DNA of 64,000 nucleotides. Source: Ceratobasidium sp. AG-K. Taxonomy: Eukaryota; Basidiomycota; Agaricomycetes; Cantharellales; Ceratobasidiaceae. Shown here one piece after another: positions 11,546 through 22,612 of the stretch. Positions within the stretch are counted from its first letter, which is position 1, and every line of letters starts with the position of its first letter. Location: assembly GCA_037039685.1 (NCBI GenBank), contig JAWNGF010000006.1, positions 372,001-436,000 of the forward strand, in the 5' to 3' direction. Under the pieces are notes generated by a model that made no database searches, had not been told where the DNA came from, and saw nothing but the letters and a program-made list of their open reading frames with translations. Both the position numbers and the translations under genes were made by a program.

Positions 11546-14500
11546 CTAAGGGCCTGGCGCAGTGGGGTGGAGTTTGTGAAATTTATCAACCAGTTCAGGA
11601 GCGTTCTTGAGATCTTCCTTTGATTGCCAAGAGTTGTCTGCGTGAGAGTATCCTTTCCACTTGACGTAATAGTGGAGTTAACAGCGGATTTTCTTGGAAT
11701 TAAGGATCTCTTTGACTTCCCACTCTTCTTCTCCTTCTTGTGTGACAATAGGGGGTGGTTGAGCTGGTTTGCGGCCGTGGGGGTCAGAGTGGAATTTCTT
11801 GAGTACCATGACATGGAAGACAGGATGAATCTTCATTGATTTTGGTAATTCCAGTCTAAAGGCATGAGTCCATACTTTTTCCATTACTTTGTAAGGGCCT
11901 AAAACTTTGTGGGAGAGTTTTACTGAGGGTCTGTCTGTGGAAATGTTCTGATGATTAAGCCAGACTTTATCTCCCGGGTTTATCTCTTCTGGTTCTTTGG
12001 CTCCTTTATCAAAGTAGTGTTTATAGGACTGATTTGCTAGAATGAGGGTGGCTTTGACTTCGTCATATCCTTTCAACAGGAATTCCGCATGGGCATCAGC
12101 TTCAGGAACAGTATAGTCTGATTCTTCCCGATGTTCATTCTAGGGTTGAAACCCTGGCAGATTTGGAAAGGGGTTTTGCCAGTGGATGCTTGGATTCCAT
12201 TGTTGTAAGCAAATTCTGCCATAGGGAGCAGGGCCACCCAGTCGTTTTGCCTATGGTTGACAAAAGCCCTGATAAAGATTTCAACGACTTGGTTTGCCCG
12301 TTCTGACTGTCCGTCTGTCCTTGGATGGTAGGCTGTGCTGAAGGTAGGTTTCACATCCAACCGTTTGTACAGATGCCTAATGAACGTTGAGTTGAAAGTG
12401 GATCCTCTATCCGAGACGGTTGCTTTTGGGGTGCCGTGAAGTTTCCAAATGTTTGCAACAAAGATATTGGCTATGTCTACTGCTGTGGCCGTTGATTTGC
12501 AAGGGAGATAGTGTGCCATCTTGGAGAACCAATCTACCACTGTCAAGATTGCGTCATATCCTTCTGATTCTGGGAGCCCTACAATCATGTCGTAGGAGAT
12601 TTCTTCCCAAGGTCTCTCAGGAATATGTAAAGAACGCAGTAGTCCTGTGGGGAGTTGGTTTGATGGTTTAGCTCAAATGCATGTTTTGCAGTGTGACACA
12701 TAAGAGTTGACAAATTTCTTCATGGTTGGCCAGTAGTAAGTTCTTGAGACCAATTCCAATGTTCTTGCTTGTCCAGGATGCCCAGCTGTAATATTGTCAT
12801 GGCGCGATTCCAATATCAGGTTTCTGACGGTTTCATCCTTGGGGACAAAGATCTTTCCTTTGAACATTAGGAGTCCTTCTCTGTATTCCCAATCTTTGAC
12901 TTTTTCTCCGTTTCTCAGCTTATTGTGGGCTTCCTCTAGTCTGGGATCTTTGAGGATTGCTTCTCTGATTAGATTGTTAATTTCCTGGTCAGGGGTGATA
13001 GCCGAAATAAAAATGTCTGGTTTGAGGAGAACTTGGTTTTCTACCCCCCCCAAAGGTTCTAGGTCATATTGCCTCAAGAGAATGTCTGCTTTTTTGTTTT
13101 GGTTTCCTGGCCTGTACAAGATTTGGAAGTTGAAGTCCACCAAGAAATTCATCCAGCGGATTTGGCGTTGGTTCAATTGTTTGGATGATGAGAAGTATTC
13201 CAAATTTTTGTGATCTGTTATCACTTGAATGGCTTTTTCTGTGCCTTGAAGTAAGTGCCGCCATTCTTTGAAGGCTCTGATGATTGCCAATAGTTCTTTG
13301 TTGAAAATGTTGTAGTTTCGTTCAGCCGGATTTAGTGATTTAGAAAGAAAAGCTACAGGGTGTAATTTCCCTTCTTCATCCTTCTGAGATAAAACTGCTC
13401 CTATGGCAAATCCCGACGCATCTGTCTCAAGGAAAAATTCCTTATTTTGATCGGGCTGCATCATTACAGGTGCCACCTTAAGAGCTTCTTTTAGTGCATT
13501 CATGGCCTCTTGTTCTTTGTTTGTCCACTGCCACTTTTGATCCTTCTTAAGTAGGTTATATAGAGGTCTGGCTTTGCTGGCAAAGTCTTGAATGAATCTT
13601 CAATAGAAATTGATGAATCCTAGGAACTCTTGAACTTGTTTGACATTCTTGGGTGCTTTCCAATTCATAGCCGCCGTGACCTTTTCCTGATCCGTTTCAA
13701 TTCCTTTATTGGAAATGACCAATCCTACCCAGTCCAGTTTGGTTTGGTGGAACTTGCAATTCCTCAATTTTGCAATCAACTTGTGTTCCCTTAGTCTTCT
13801 TAGCACCTCTTTCACGTGTCCTGGATGATCTTTGACTCGTTTGGAAAAAACAAAGATATCATCAATGTATACAAGTACAAAAACCCCCATAATGTCCCTG
13901 AATATAGAGTTCATTAGGGATTGGAAGCTTGATGGAGCGTTTTTGAGACCAAAGGGCATGACTTTCCATTCATACATGCCGTATTGAGTTTTGAATGCTG
14001 TTTTCCATTCATGGCCTGCTGCTATTTGGGTTTGATGGAATCCCTGCGCCAAGTCTAGAGTGGTGCCAATGACAAATCCTTCCAGGGCTCTTAACCATTG
14101 ATCCAGTAGAGGTATTCCACTTGTGTTGAATTTGCATAGCGAATTCACATATCTGTAGTCAATGCAAAAGCGTAACTCTGGGTTGTTTGGATCTTCTGAA
14201 TGTGGTTTTTTGACAAATAAAACCGGGGAAGCCAAAGGAGACTTAGAAATCTGAATGTGTCCCCTTCGGATAAGGGTTTCTAGTACTTTCTTCATTTCTT
14301 TGTCTTCAGCTGGGGATGTTTTGTAAATAGGGCCGTGCTTTAGTTTAGCTTCTGGTAGGAGGTCGAGCGTAATGTCAGTTGGCCTGTGAGGTGGGAGTTC
14401 TTCTAATCTGGACTTGTCGAATACATCTGCGAACTCTTTGTATTCCTCTGGTAATGTAGTTTCGGCTGCAATTTGGAGTGTAGATGGGATTTCTAGGCAG

Positions 14501-14943
14501 TTTTTTGAGCAGAATTCGCTTGTGTATGCAATCGTCCTATTTTTCCAATTAATTTGTGGGTTATGTTTCTTGAGCCATGACATCCCGAGTACGATGGGGT
14601 GTCTTCCAATGTTTGTGACATGACATTCTATTTTGCTGGAATGTGTTCCCATGACAAGTTTAAATTTGGTATAGTGGGTGACTTTTCCAGACAAAACTTC
14701 TTGCCCGTCTATAACTCGCAGAGTCTTTGGTTTTTCGTGTTGGAAAAGGGGAAGGTTTGCCCCTTTTGCTAGGGAAGGGTTGATGAAACAGGAGGTTGCG
14801 CTGCAATCAAGGAGTGCTTGTCCAGAGAATTCTTTTGATCTGTTAACTGACTTAGAATCAGGAGCTGTAGCTAGTGGATGAGTGGTGAAATCAAGGTATA
14901 ATTGGTTTTCATTTGATATTGACATGATTTCTAGTTCATCCAT
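11546..14943 (-). pseudogene. pol: pol of nested Gypsy element (PR-RT-RH-IN-chromodomain), broken
   Basis: Reading right to left: a protease region where the usual DSG active site reads DCS (LLDCSATSCFI, about 14789-14821), RT with LDLAQGFHQTQI and YIDDIFVFS, RNase H (LETDASGFAIGAVLSQ), the HHCC zinc finger and DDE integrase core (VVDWFSKMAHY, TVSDRGSTFNS, DGQSERANQ), then a chromodomain (YYVKWKGYSHADNSW, about 11625-11670). Breaks are TGA at 13600-13602 and 12673-12675, a one-base frameshift near 12110, and TAA at 11678-11680 just before the chromodomain core. The final stop is TAG at 11546. The pol frame stays open upstream across the gag stop, suggesting frameshift expression. Confidence 0.9.
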
Positions 14944-14978
14944 ATTGCTAGCTAATATATCACCAAGTACTTGGCTCC

Positions 14979-16331
14979 TTAATAAGCCTTGGTGACGTCT
15001 TTTCCCGATTCGACGTCTGAAGAGATTTCTTCAATCTGAGCTTCAAACCCTGAGGCTGTGTTCTTGGAAGGACAGACTCTTGCTGAGTGTCCCTTGCCGC
15101 CGCAGGTGAAGCAAATCATTGGTCCCTTTCCTTTTCCATCAAGATCCATTGCATTAGGGTCTTTAGCAGGAGTGGACGATTTGGGTGTTTGAATGATAGG
15201 AGCGTTGAAGGTACTGGTTTGGGTGTCTTTTTGAATCGCTCCAAAAGGGACATTTCCTTTTGTCCCATCGTCCCAGGAGATCTGTGGAACTGGACGGCCT
15301 TTGGCGTTTCTGGTAATGCTTGAGATTTTGCCGTATTGCACCCCCCCTGTAGGTTTTGACATAAAAACACAATCGTTCACGTTGAATCTTTGACCCAGTG
15401 AGGTGTTTGGAGTGCTTGGGGTTGTCTTGGAAGTGGTTTGTTTCGAAGTGCTGGTTTGTGGGCTTTGCAATTTCTTTGGTGCATTAATGGCATTCATTGT
15501 GGAGTCAATTTCCAGGGCTCTTTCGCAAACTTGGTTGAATGACCTTGTTGCTTCATGGGGTTTAAAGTTCTGTGACACCATGGCCATCTTGATTTCATCC
15601 TTAAGACCATCATAGAAATCATCACGAAGTACTCGATCAGTGTACCCAAGTACCGATGAATAAGTAACGAAGTCTTGTAGATAATCTTGGACAGAGTTCT
15701 TCTGGATCAATTTCTTGTATAGTTGTCTATATCGGTCGATCTTGTGAACATCGCCGAACCTAGCTTGCATTTTGTTCCAGAATTCATCCATGTCGTGTAG
15801 CCAATTTGTTGCTCCCCTTCTCGCCGTGTCTACATCAATTCCAGGTTGCATCCATACATAGGCAGGCCCCTTGCAGTAACCCATGATGTAAGTGATTTTT
15901 TGTTCTGTGGTTGCTTGTGGGGATGTATGATTTATGTACAAAGTACATTGCGACTTAAACTCATCAAATTTATCTACATCTCCAGAAAATTCTTCTGGGG
16001 GATGCATTTTGAGTTTGTATCCTGGGGTGGTTGTTGACGCAGTGGTGGAGGGTGTTGCACCCAGGTTTGCAAGTGACTGAGATACTGCATTCATTAATTG
16101 GTGAAGGGGTGCAATTTGTGCAGTTTGATTTTGAATTGCATGGATATCTGCAACATTATTGTTGATTCCTTGTTCTAGGGTAGAGGTGATACCATTTAAG
16201 GCATTAATATGACCGTTAATTTTTTGCACTTCGTCTATTAAGGCATTGATTGCATGTGCAACTACATTGGGTCTGGATGTTGCTGAAATTTGGGTAAATC
16301 CCCCTTGACTAGGTGATGGGGCTCTCGACAT
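14979..16331 (-). CDS. gag: gag of nested Gypsy element
   Basis: This is an uninterrupted 450-residue protein with an ATG at 16331. It has a helical N-terminus and a Gag core around residues 110-260 (EEFSGDVDKFDEFKSQCTLY; later YRQLYKKLIQKNSVQDYLQDF). A low-complexity linker and a CCHC zinc knuckle CFTCGGKGHSARVC lie near the C-terminus. It is the only fully open gene of the element. It would form the virus-like particle and bind element RNA. Pol starts 35 nt after its stop in another frame. Confidence 0.9.
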   Translation of the reverse strand: MSRAPSPSQGGFTQISATSRPNVVAHAINALIDEVQKINGHINALNGITSTLEQGINNNVADIHAIQNQTAQIAPLHQLMNAVSQSLANLGATPSTTASTTTPGYKLKMHPPEEFSGDVDKFDEFKSQCTLYINHTSPQATTEQKITYIMGYCKGPAYVWMQPGIDVDTARRGATNWLHDMDEFWNKMQARFGDVHKIDRYRQLYKKLIQKNSVQDYLQDFVTYSSVLGYTDRVLRDDFYDGLKDEIKMAMVSQNFKPHEATRSFNQVCERALEIDSTMNAINAPKKLQSPQTSTSKQTTSKTTPSTPNTSLGQRFNVNDCVFMSKPTGGVQYGKISSITRNAKGRPVPQISWDDGTKGNVPFGAIQKDTQTSTFNAPIIQTPKSSTPAKDPNAMDLDGKGKGPMICFTCGGKGHSARVCPSKNTASGFEAQIEEISSDVESGKDVTKAY

Positions 16332-16355
16332 ATTGGAGCGGGGAAAAAGGTAGAT

Positions 16356-17167
16356 TTATTGGGATCCCAGGCCATACAAAATGTCACGGATTCTTCTCCG
16401 AACCCTTCTGTCTTTAATGATGCGCAAACTTCTCAAAAATATCAATTCAAGATTTTTGTCTTCCAAGAACAACGCGTTGATTACTCCTAGTTCATCATAC
16501 TGCTCGTATATGTAGTTGCGATGAACGTCTTCAATAAAGAGTTGTAGGGACTCTAGTCTAAGCTGTTCCCTGTGTTGTTCCTGGGTGAGTTGAGGTCTTG
16601 GTCCCACTGAAAAGGGTTGGGTGCGATGGTATTAAGGTGATTTAGAAGGCGGTAATCCTGGTTAATAGGAATACGCACTTCTGCTGCGAGATGACAATAT
16701 TTGCCCTTGATTTTGTCTTTAAGGGTTTTGATAGTACGCCACTGACGTTTGTTGTTGTTGATGAGGTTTTCGACCTTCCGAGTGTGTTTTTCTTGGATTT
16801 TAATAAGTTGGTCGCAATTTTCAATCAAGACGCGGGTTTGTTCTTGCAAGCGCTTGACTTCAATGTTGGTGTCAGCTAGATTTATGCTTTGGACACGATC
16901 TTGATCGGCTTGTTGCTTGTTTGTGTTGTCGAGGTTAATTTCGATGAACTCGAGCCTTGAATGAAGAGATTGATAATCGGCTTCAAGTTGATTGTGGTTT
17001 TTGTCATTTCTGGTACGTTCAACCCTTAAATCCTCTGCTTGTTTGACTTGATCTTCTTCCAGCACTTCAATTCGACTGTTTAATTCGTCGACTTTGGTGT
17101 CTAGATCAAGTACGAAGTCTTTTAGTCTAAAGACTGCTTCACAGAGGCTAAAAAATGCGGGGAACAC
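16356..17167 (-). CDS. Extra coiled-coil ORF upstream of gag in nested Gypsy element
   Basis: A 204-residue frame (16553-17167) is rich in heptad-like helices, for example DTKVDELNSRIEVLEEDQ. It passes into an overlapping second frame (16356-16607, 83 residues, QEQHREQLRLESLQLFIEDV and so on) ending 24 nt before the gag ATG. No in-frame ATG is visible at the beginning; it opens with GTG. Either this is one protein of about 275 residues broken by a frameshift, or two overlapping frames. I recognise no enzymatic domain. A structural accessory role next to Gag is inference. Confidence 0.55.
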
Positions 17168-17652
17168 TTTTAAGGTTAATTAGTTAGTTACTAATTAGTT
17201 CCTTTTTAGTGCGTACTGATGGAAACGACAAGTTGATGTGGTTCTTGATGGATGAGAGTGTTAACTTGGGTGGTGCTCCGACCACTTTCCAGTTTTGCTT
17301 GAGAGGATCTGGCTTCCTTGAGATGTTGATTTGGATGTGAAGGGTGCTAGACGCTAAGCTTTTGCTTTATATACTCCTTATCTGATCTTATCAGTTATCA
17401 ACAGCCTTGGGCGGGCGTGATAGCAACAGTGTATAACAGAGTAAGGGTGTATTTAGCTGACTAAAGCCGCTATGACCCGAAAGAGGATAACAATTGGGTT
17501 CACTGACAGCGTATAGCGACGTGGGACTACTGGTCTATATCAAGTATAGCTCTTCATCCGTTGTACTATGCCTGTTTTCCCGTGTACGTTCTATCTACTT
17601 GGTGGAAAAGCAGGAGCTTTAAGGCTGATGCTTTAAAAAAGGCTTGACCTAA
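17168..17652 (-). other. Leader region of nested Gypsy element
   Basis: This stretch lies between the 5' LTR (17653-18065) and the coiled-coil ORF. I see no gene in it and could not assign a tRNA primer-binding site with confidence. Confidence 0.5.
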
Positions 17653-18065
17653 TGTCCCGACTTGGGTCAATTAGGTATATAAAGGTTAAGGGGTTCGACT
17701 TAGACAAGTCTTAGAACCCAAGGAGTAGTGATAGTTAGGGGATTTGATTGAGCAAGTCCTAGTGGAGAGGAGGTCAAGCCTTGTCGTTAACTGGCTTGAC
17801 CTCTGGGTTTATATACATGAGGGATCAATGCCATGTCATCATCTATCAGTGTGGGAAAGCCGAGTACAACCGCTGATAAGCGAGATAAGAGATATGACTC
17901 GACATTCTGGAAGTTCCGGAAGCATCACCAATATCAAATGAAAAGACAAATACATCACATGATACAAGTTAAGCGCCAGAGGACATTTGTACCAAAAAAG
18001 GAAAGTGTTCGGAAAAAAAGATATAAAACCAGAATAAAATGTCTGAGCTTAGTCAGCTCATGACA
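17653..18065 (-). repeat. 5' LTR of nested Gypsy element
   Basis: 413 bp, paired with 11123-11535. The right copy of the target duplication CATAT follows immediately. Confidence 0.93.
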
Positions 18066-18070
18066 CATAT

Positions 18071-20719
18071 ACCGGACTTGTAATCAGTGATTCTGGCATC
18101 TCAATGGAAGAAGAGAAGGTCAAGGCGATAAAGGAATGGAAGGAACCAAAAACAGTCAAGCAGGTTCAGGCATTCCTAGGATTTGCAAACTTCTACCAAA
18201 GATTTGTACCAAACTTCAGCCGTTTAGCAAAATCCTTGACAACCCTGACAAGAAAGGATAACAAATGGGAATGGGAGAAGGATCAACAGGAGGCCTTCGA
18301 CGCCCTGAAAACAGAAATTAGCAAGGAGCCCACACTACGCCATCCTGACCCTGAGAAACCCTTTTTTCTGGAAACAGACGCGAGCGGAGTAGCAATGGGG
18401 GCAATTCTGTCTCAAAGGCAAAACAATGGCTACCTACACCCTATAGCATTCCTGTCAAAATCCTTCAATGAGGCCCAGCTCAACTACGACGTCCATGACA
18501 AGGAACTTATGGCGATCATAGAATCTTTGACACATTGGAGGTTATACCTTGAGGGAACAAAGGATCCAATCACTATCTACACCGATCACAGGAACCTACA
18601 GTTCTGGAAAGAAGCAAGAACGTTCAATTGGCGACACGCGAGATGGCATCAACTACTGGCTTCCTACAACTTTGATATCATATACCGCCCTGGAATCCTC
18701 TCGTCAAAACCGGACCTGTTGTCAAGACGATCTGACCACAAGGATATTCCCACACCGGAACAAATCATGATATCCGCTGAAAAATTTAAAGGATTTATGG
18801 GGCAGATGGACACAGACATTATGGCAACTATCAAGGAAGCACAAGAAACTGATGAAGGACTAGCAAAAATCAAGGAAATCTGCGAATCAAAGGAAATGCT
18901 ACCAAGAACCCTGCAACATAGCGCAAAAGACTACGACTTCAAGGAGGGACTAATATGGTACAAAGGGAAAATTTACGTCCCAGAAGACAAGGAAGCCAGA
19001 CTGTCCATCATGCAACTACACCATGATTCAAGAATCGCAGGGCATCAAGGACAAGCCAGGACGTTGGAACTAATATCAAGAAGATACTTCTGGCCAGGGA
19101 TGAAGCAGAGTGTAAACAGATACGTGGAATCCTGCGAGACCTGCCAACAAACAAGGGGATCAAAGTCAATAGTACCAATCAAACCTCTAAAAATTCCAAA
19201 GGGTCCCTGGGAAGACATAGCATTGGACTTTGTAGTAAAATTACCGAAGTCCAGAGGGTCAGACAGCATCATGGTAGTAGTGGACCGGTTCTCAAGAATG
19301 GCGCATTTCATACCCTGCAAGGAATCCCACACGGCAAGCAAGCTGGCAAATCTCTTTGTCACAAATGTTTGGAAACTACACGGCTTTCCAAAAAGCACAA
19401 TCTCAGACCAAGGGACTACTTTCAATTCTAAACTTATGAAGGCCATTTATGAGAGAATTGGAACTAGCCCAAGTTTCAGCACTGCCTACCACCCCCAGAC
19501 AGATGGAGTGACAGAGAGAATCAACCAATGGATGGAAGGCTGGCTACAATCCTTTGTCAACTACTGGCAAGATGATTGGGCGGACTTGTTACCTATCGCA
19601 GAATTCAGTTATAATCTGCAGAAGCACCGTATAACGGGTAGTTCCCCTTTTACAATAGTCTACGGCAGGGAACCACTGTGGAACATCTCATCAGAAGAAA
19701 CTACGGTTCCTGAAGCAAACACCATTACAGAGAAATGGCGTAGCATCCACGACAAAGCAATTGCATCAATGGAAAACCAAAGGCTGCTGGAGGAAGAACC
19801 AAAAAACGAGTACCAGGAAGGAGATCTAGTATGGCTATTGGGAAGAGACATCCAAACAAGAAGACCCTCAAAGAAACTGGATAACAAGAAGCATGGACCA
19901 TTTGTTGTGAAGCAAAAGATAGGATTGCACGCTTATGAGCTCACTCTACCAGCAACAATGAGGGTGCACCCTGTTTTCCACATCGATTTGCTCAGCCCTT
20001 ACATAGAAGATAAGGAGTTCAAGCAAAACCAACCCTGACCGCCACCAATCATTACTGAAGAAGGAGAAGAAGAATATGAAGTAGAAAAAATCGTGGACTG
20101 GAAGGAGACAAAGGATGGTCTTTTTTACAGGGTCAGATGGAAGGGATATGGAGATGAAGAAGACACGGAGCAGAAGGCAGAAGATTTTGGACATCTATCA
20201 AAGATCATCAAGGACTTTCTACGTCGGCACCCCAAAGCTCCCACGCCATCTAACTATGCGCCGGGAAAGATAAAAGGCAGGGGGGGAGCAGCCGGTAGTG
20301 ATATCTGCAAAACTTGCAAGCTCTCCAAAACTCACGCCTCACTAAACGCTTTAAATCTTTTTTGCCCTCCACAATGCCTGCTGTTACCCGCTCCACCATC
20401 ACCAACAACCTTGTCCGCGTCCTTGAAGGACCAGCATTCGCAATGGCAAGAATACTTGATGCCGGAGCAGCCCTCTATGTCTTCAAGAGGAGCCAGCAAA
20501 GCTCAGGAAGAATGCAGTTCCGAGCATCAGACGACATCCTCCACTCAGACCTGGGGGAGTTCCAATGGGTTGGGAAAAAGTGGCCGACACAAATGCAACT
20601 CCTACGAAATGATATTTTTGTATGTCGAGGATGCGCCGCGTTCCAGGTCTTGGAGGTTGTCCTCCTGTCTACCCACATGCTTGGAGTTGTTGAATGGGGG
20701 CAAGAAGGAGCATACTTGA
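18071..20719 (+). pseudogene. pol: pol of outer Gypsy element, 3' part (RT end, RNase H, integrase, chromodomain)
   Basis: It continues the RT of 9878-11122 in the same frame once one CATAT copy is counted. It contains the RT/RNase H connection (QAFLGFANFYQRFVPNF), RNase H (LETDASGVAMGAILSQ), the integrase HHCC finger (HHDSRIAGHQGQ to CETCQ) and the DDE core (VVVDRFSRMAHFIPC, TISDQGTTFNS, DGVTERINQ) with all three acidic residues kept. TGA at 20036-20038 interrupts the frame just before a chromodomain (EYEVEKIVDW and FYRVRWKGYGDEE, about 20073-20150). Chromodomains steer integration to chromatin marks. The frame stays open to 20719, overlapping the next ORF; the true stop is uncertain. Confidence 0.9.
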
Positions 20720-21138
20720 GCGAATGGGTACCGGGTTATGACGGAAGACCACCAACACTCCGACCCAGGTGGAACGACGCTTGGGATGCCAACTACAAGA
20801 AGGACCTGAGCGACTGGAGGATGGAGATGGGCAGATACCAGAAGGAGAAAATCGAATGGGAGCCTTACTGGTGGAGGAAGGAGGAAACCGACGTGTTGGC
20901 ATGGAAGGAGGCCGAGCCTGATGTGCGACAATGGGATGAGGAGTTTGTGGAGGCCCAGAAGAGGGTTTTGGACTGGTCCAAGGCGGACTGGTTGAAGGAG
21001 GAGACTTGGGAGGAATGGGAAAAGTTCTCAGACGAGCCAGGGAACACCGTCTTCAATCCCATTGACCTTACCTTGGAGGACGGAGAGGGGTTGGAAGAGC
21101 ATATGCTGCAGAAAGCAAAGGACTGTGCTGTGCAGTAA
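20374..21138 (+). CDS. Extra Trp-rich ORF downstream of pol in outer Gypsy element
   Basis: This 254-residue frame starts at an ATG in good context (MPAVTRSTITNN) and ends 41 nt before the 3' LTR. The N-terminal half is mixed alpha/beta in character. The C-terminal half is unusually rich in Trp, Glu and Lys (spaced W-E/W-K pairs such as WEPYWWRKEE and ETWEEWEKF) and is probably helical. It lies inside the LTR-bounded element, in a different frame from pol. I recognise no domain. It could be an accessory (env-position) gene or a captured host fragment. Confidence 0.6.
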   Translation: MPAVTRSTITNNLVRVLEGPAFAMARILDAGAALYVFKRSQQSSGRMQFRASDDILHSDLGEFQWVGKKWPTQMQLLRNDIFVCRGCAAFQVLEVVLLSTHMLGVVEWGQEGAYLSEWVPGYDGRPPTLRPRWNDAWDANYKKDLSDWRMEMGRYQKEKIEWEPYWWRKEETDVLAWKEAEPDVRQWDEEFVEAQKRVLDWSKADWLKEETWEEWEKFSDEPGNTVFNPIDLTLEDGEGLEEHMLQKAKDCAVQ

Positions 21139-21179
21139 GTCCGTTCAGGTCCCCCAAACAGACTCTTAGGGGAGAGTAA

Positions 21180-21634
21180 TGTTGTGAGCCAGCTCACTCC
21201 ATCGGACTTGCCTATTGTCTTGCCCGCCTGTCTCCTTCTGTGTGTTGTGTTCCTGTTTCTGTTTGCCGCGTTGCCACCTTCTTGTGGTTATTCTGTTACA
21301 TTGTGTAACACGGCTGTGCTTTGTACGAGTCATGTCTGTTCATACAGCATGACTCACATGGACACTCCTGACTGGCTGTTGTGTATGACTTGTGTGGCTG
21401 CGCCTTGTATGACTCAGCCACTTTCTGAATATATATAGAGGACCAACAAGCCTGGTAACCCCAGCTTGTTTTGTCTCGTCAAACATCCCCTTCGAGTGAC
21501 ACTTTGAACCACCCCTACCCTCAAGAGCCTACAGACACTTAAGTGTGTTGCGGTTCAAGAGGTCACTTAGGTCTTAGTGCCGTCCACTCTCCATCGCGGC
21601 TTCCCTCATAGCCACCAAGAAGAAGCTTACAACA
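21180..21634 (+). repeat. 3' LTR of outer Gypsy element
   Basis: 455 bp, paired with 6167-6621, followed by the target duplication copy CTATC (21635-21639). Confidence 0.93.
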
Positions 21635-21639
21635 CTATC

Positions 21640-22612
21640 GGTACTCTGCAAAAAGAAATGGGTAAAATAACATGAAATATCATGTTATAACACCATTACT
21701 CCATAAACATTCCCCCCACTATCATTACACCAGATTACACCACCCCAGGTGTAATGACATGACATAACATGGAATGAGACCCAAGACAAACTGCTTCCAA
21801 ATGCAACATATGACCAGACCGGGATGGCAGCCCAGCCCAAATAGGGAACCAATATAACCATATAAGGCGTGATCAACTGACACAAGCCTGACCAATTTCA
21901 TTACCTAATCATAGGTGAACAAGCTTATGTGATACTGACTAAGAAATTTGAAATTATTTTGGCACTGCATGTGCCTCCCTCAGCACCTGACTCTGCCTTT
22001 GCAACTGATCCCCAACTTCCCACCAAGCCTTTGACAAACCACTCCCCTGTCCCCTTGCCCATGTAGGCCCTTCTTCACCTGGGGGTACTTCATAGCATTT
22101 AGCCCCTTTGGTCAACAAGGGATAAAAATTGCATGGTGGGATCAAGAGTTGACACTGCATTGGAAATGCATTGGAAATGGAAAACTACCAAATTGGGAAG
22201 ATTTCAAATTGACTTTAGGTTCTCATTCTTGTTTTGGCATGGTTTACATCACTAGTGTAATTTCATGTAATTACACTTTGAGTGTAATAACACCTCATGA
22301 CACCATATAACACCTTAAACATTCCCCCACTATCATTACACTCCAGGTTTTTCCAGAGTATAGTAGCTCGTTTGATCTCCGCTTTGGGTGGGTCGAGCAT
22401 AATCCCGAGCGGCTCCAGACCCGCACTGACATACCGATACTTCAGTGCAATCCTTCTCGAGGCTAACTTGGTACATCATGCATTGCAAGAAATTTTGGCT
22501 GGAGGTTCGTAGCGGGATTGTCTGCGGACGTAGGAATACAATTAATTTTTAATTAGTTCGCTTTGATTATGATTACATCGGGGTAACGCGAAGTATCCCG
22601 TCCGTATCGCAG
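21640..22612. other. AT-rich intergenic with a ~50-bp direct repeat; probable 5' exons of TPR-CHAT gene 1
   Basis: Two similar blocks in the same orientation (about 21687-21735 and 22294-22347) share AAACATTCCCCC and CACTATCATTACAC. A GTGTAATT..AATTACAC inverted pair is at about 22256-22277. These look like remnants of a small non-coding element. One or more first exons of the TPR-CHAT gene must lie in or near 22350-22560, because the homologous open frame begins after an acceptor at 22612. Confidence 0.45.

Larger units (their letters stand above)
11123..18065 (-). mobile_element. Nested Ty3/Gypsy chromovirus, inserted in pol in opposite orientation
   Basis: The 413-bp LTRs lie at 11123-11535 and 17653-18065, with 5-bp target duplication CATAT (11118-11122 and 18066-18070). 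LTRs differ at about 9 sites, nearly all transitions (about 98% identical). Read on the minus strand, the LTR begins TGTCATGAG and ends GGGACA, and a polypurine tract AGGAGGGGGTAA precedes the left (3') LTR. Minus-strand order is a coiled-coil ORF, gag, then pol with chromodomain. It has two in-frame TGA codons, one frameshift and one TAA in pol. It must be younger than the outer element. Confidence 0.95.
6167..21634 (+). mobile_element. Outer Ty3/Gypsy chromovirus-type element, carrying two other transposons
   Basis: Two 455-bp direct LTRs bound the element (6167-6621 and 21180-21634). They start TGTYGTGAG, end ACRACA, and differ by about 8 transitions (about 98% identical by eye). The 5-bp target duplication is CTATC. 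A polypurine tract (AGGGGAGAGTAA, 21168-21179) precedes the right LTR. Internal order is gag, protease, RT, RNase H, integrase, chromodomain, then an extra downstream ORF. A hAT-like element interrupts gag and a second Gypsy element interrupts pol. With both inserts removed the element would be about 7.2 kb. In-frame TGA codons (6914, 9459, 20036) show this copy is not translatable without suppression. Confidence 0.95.
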
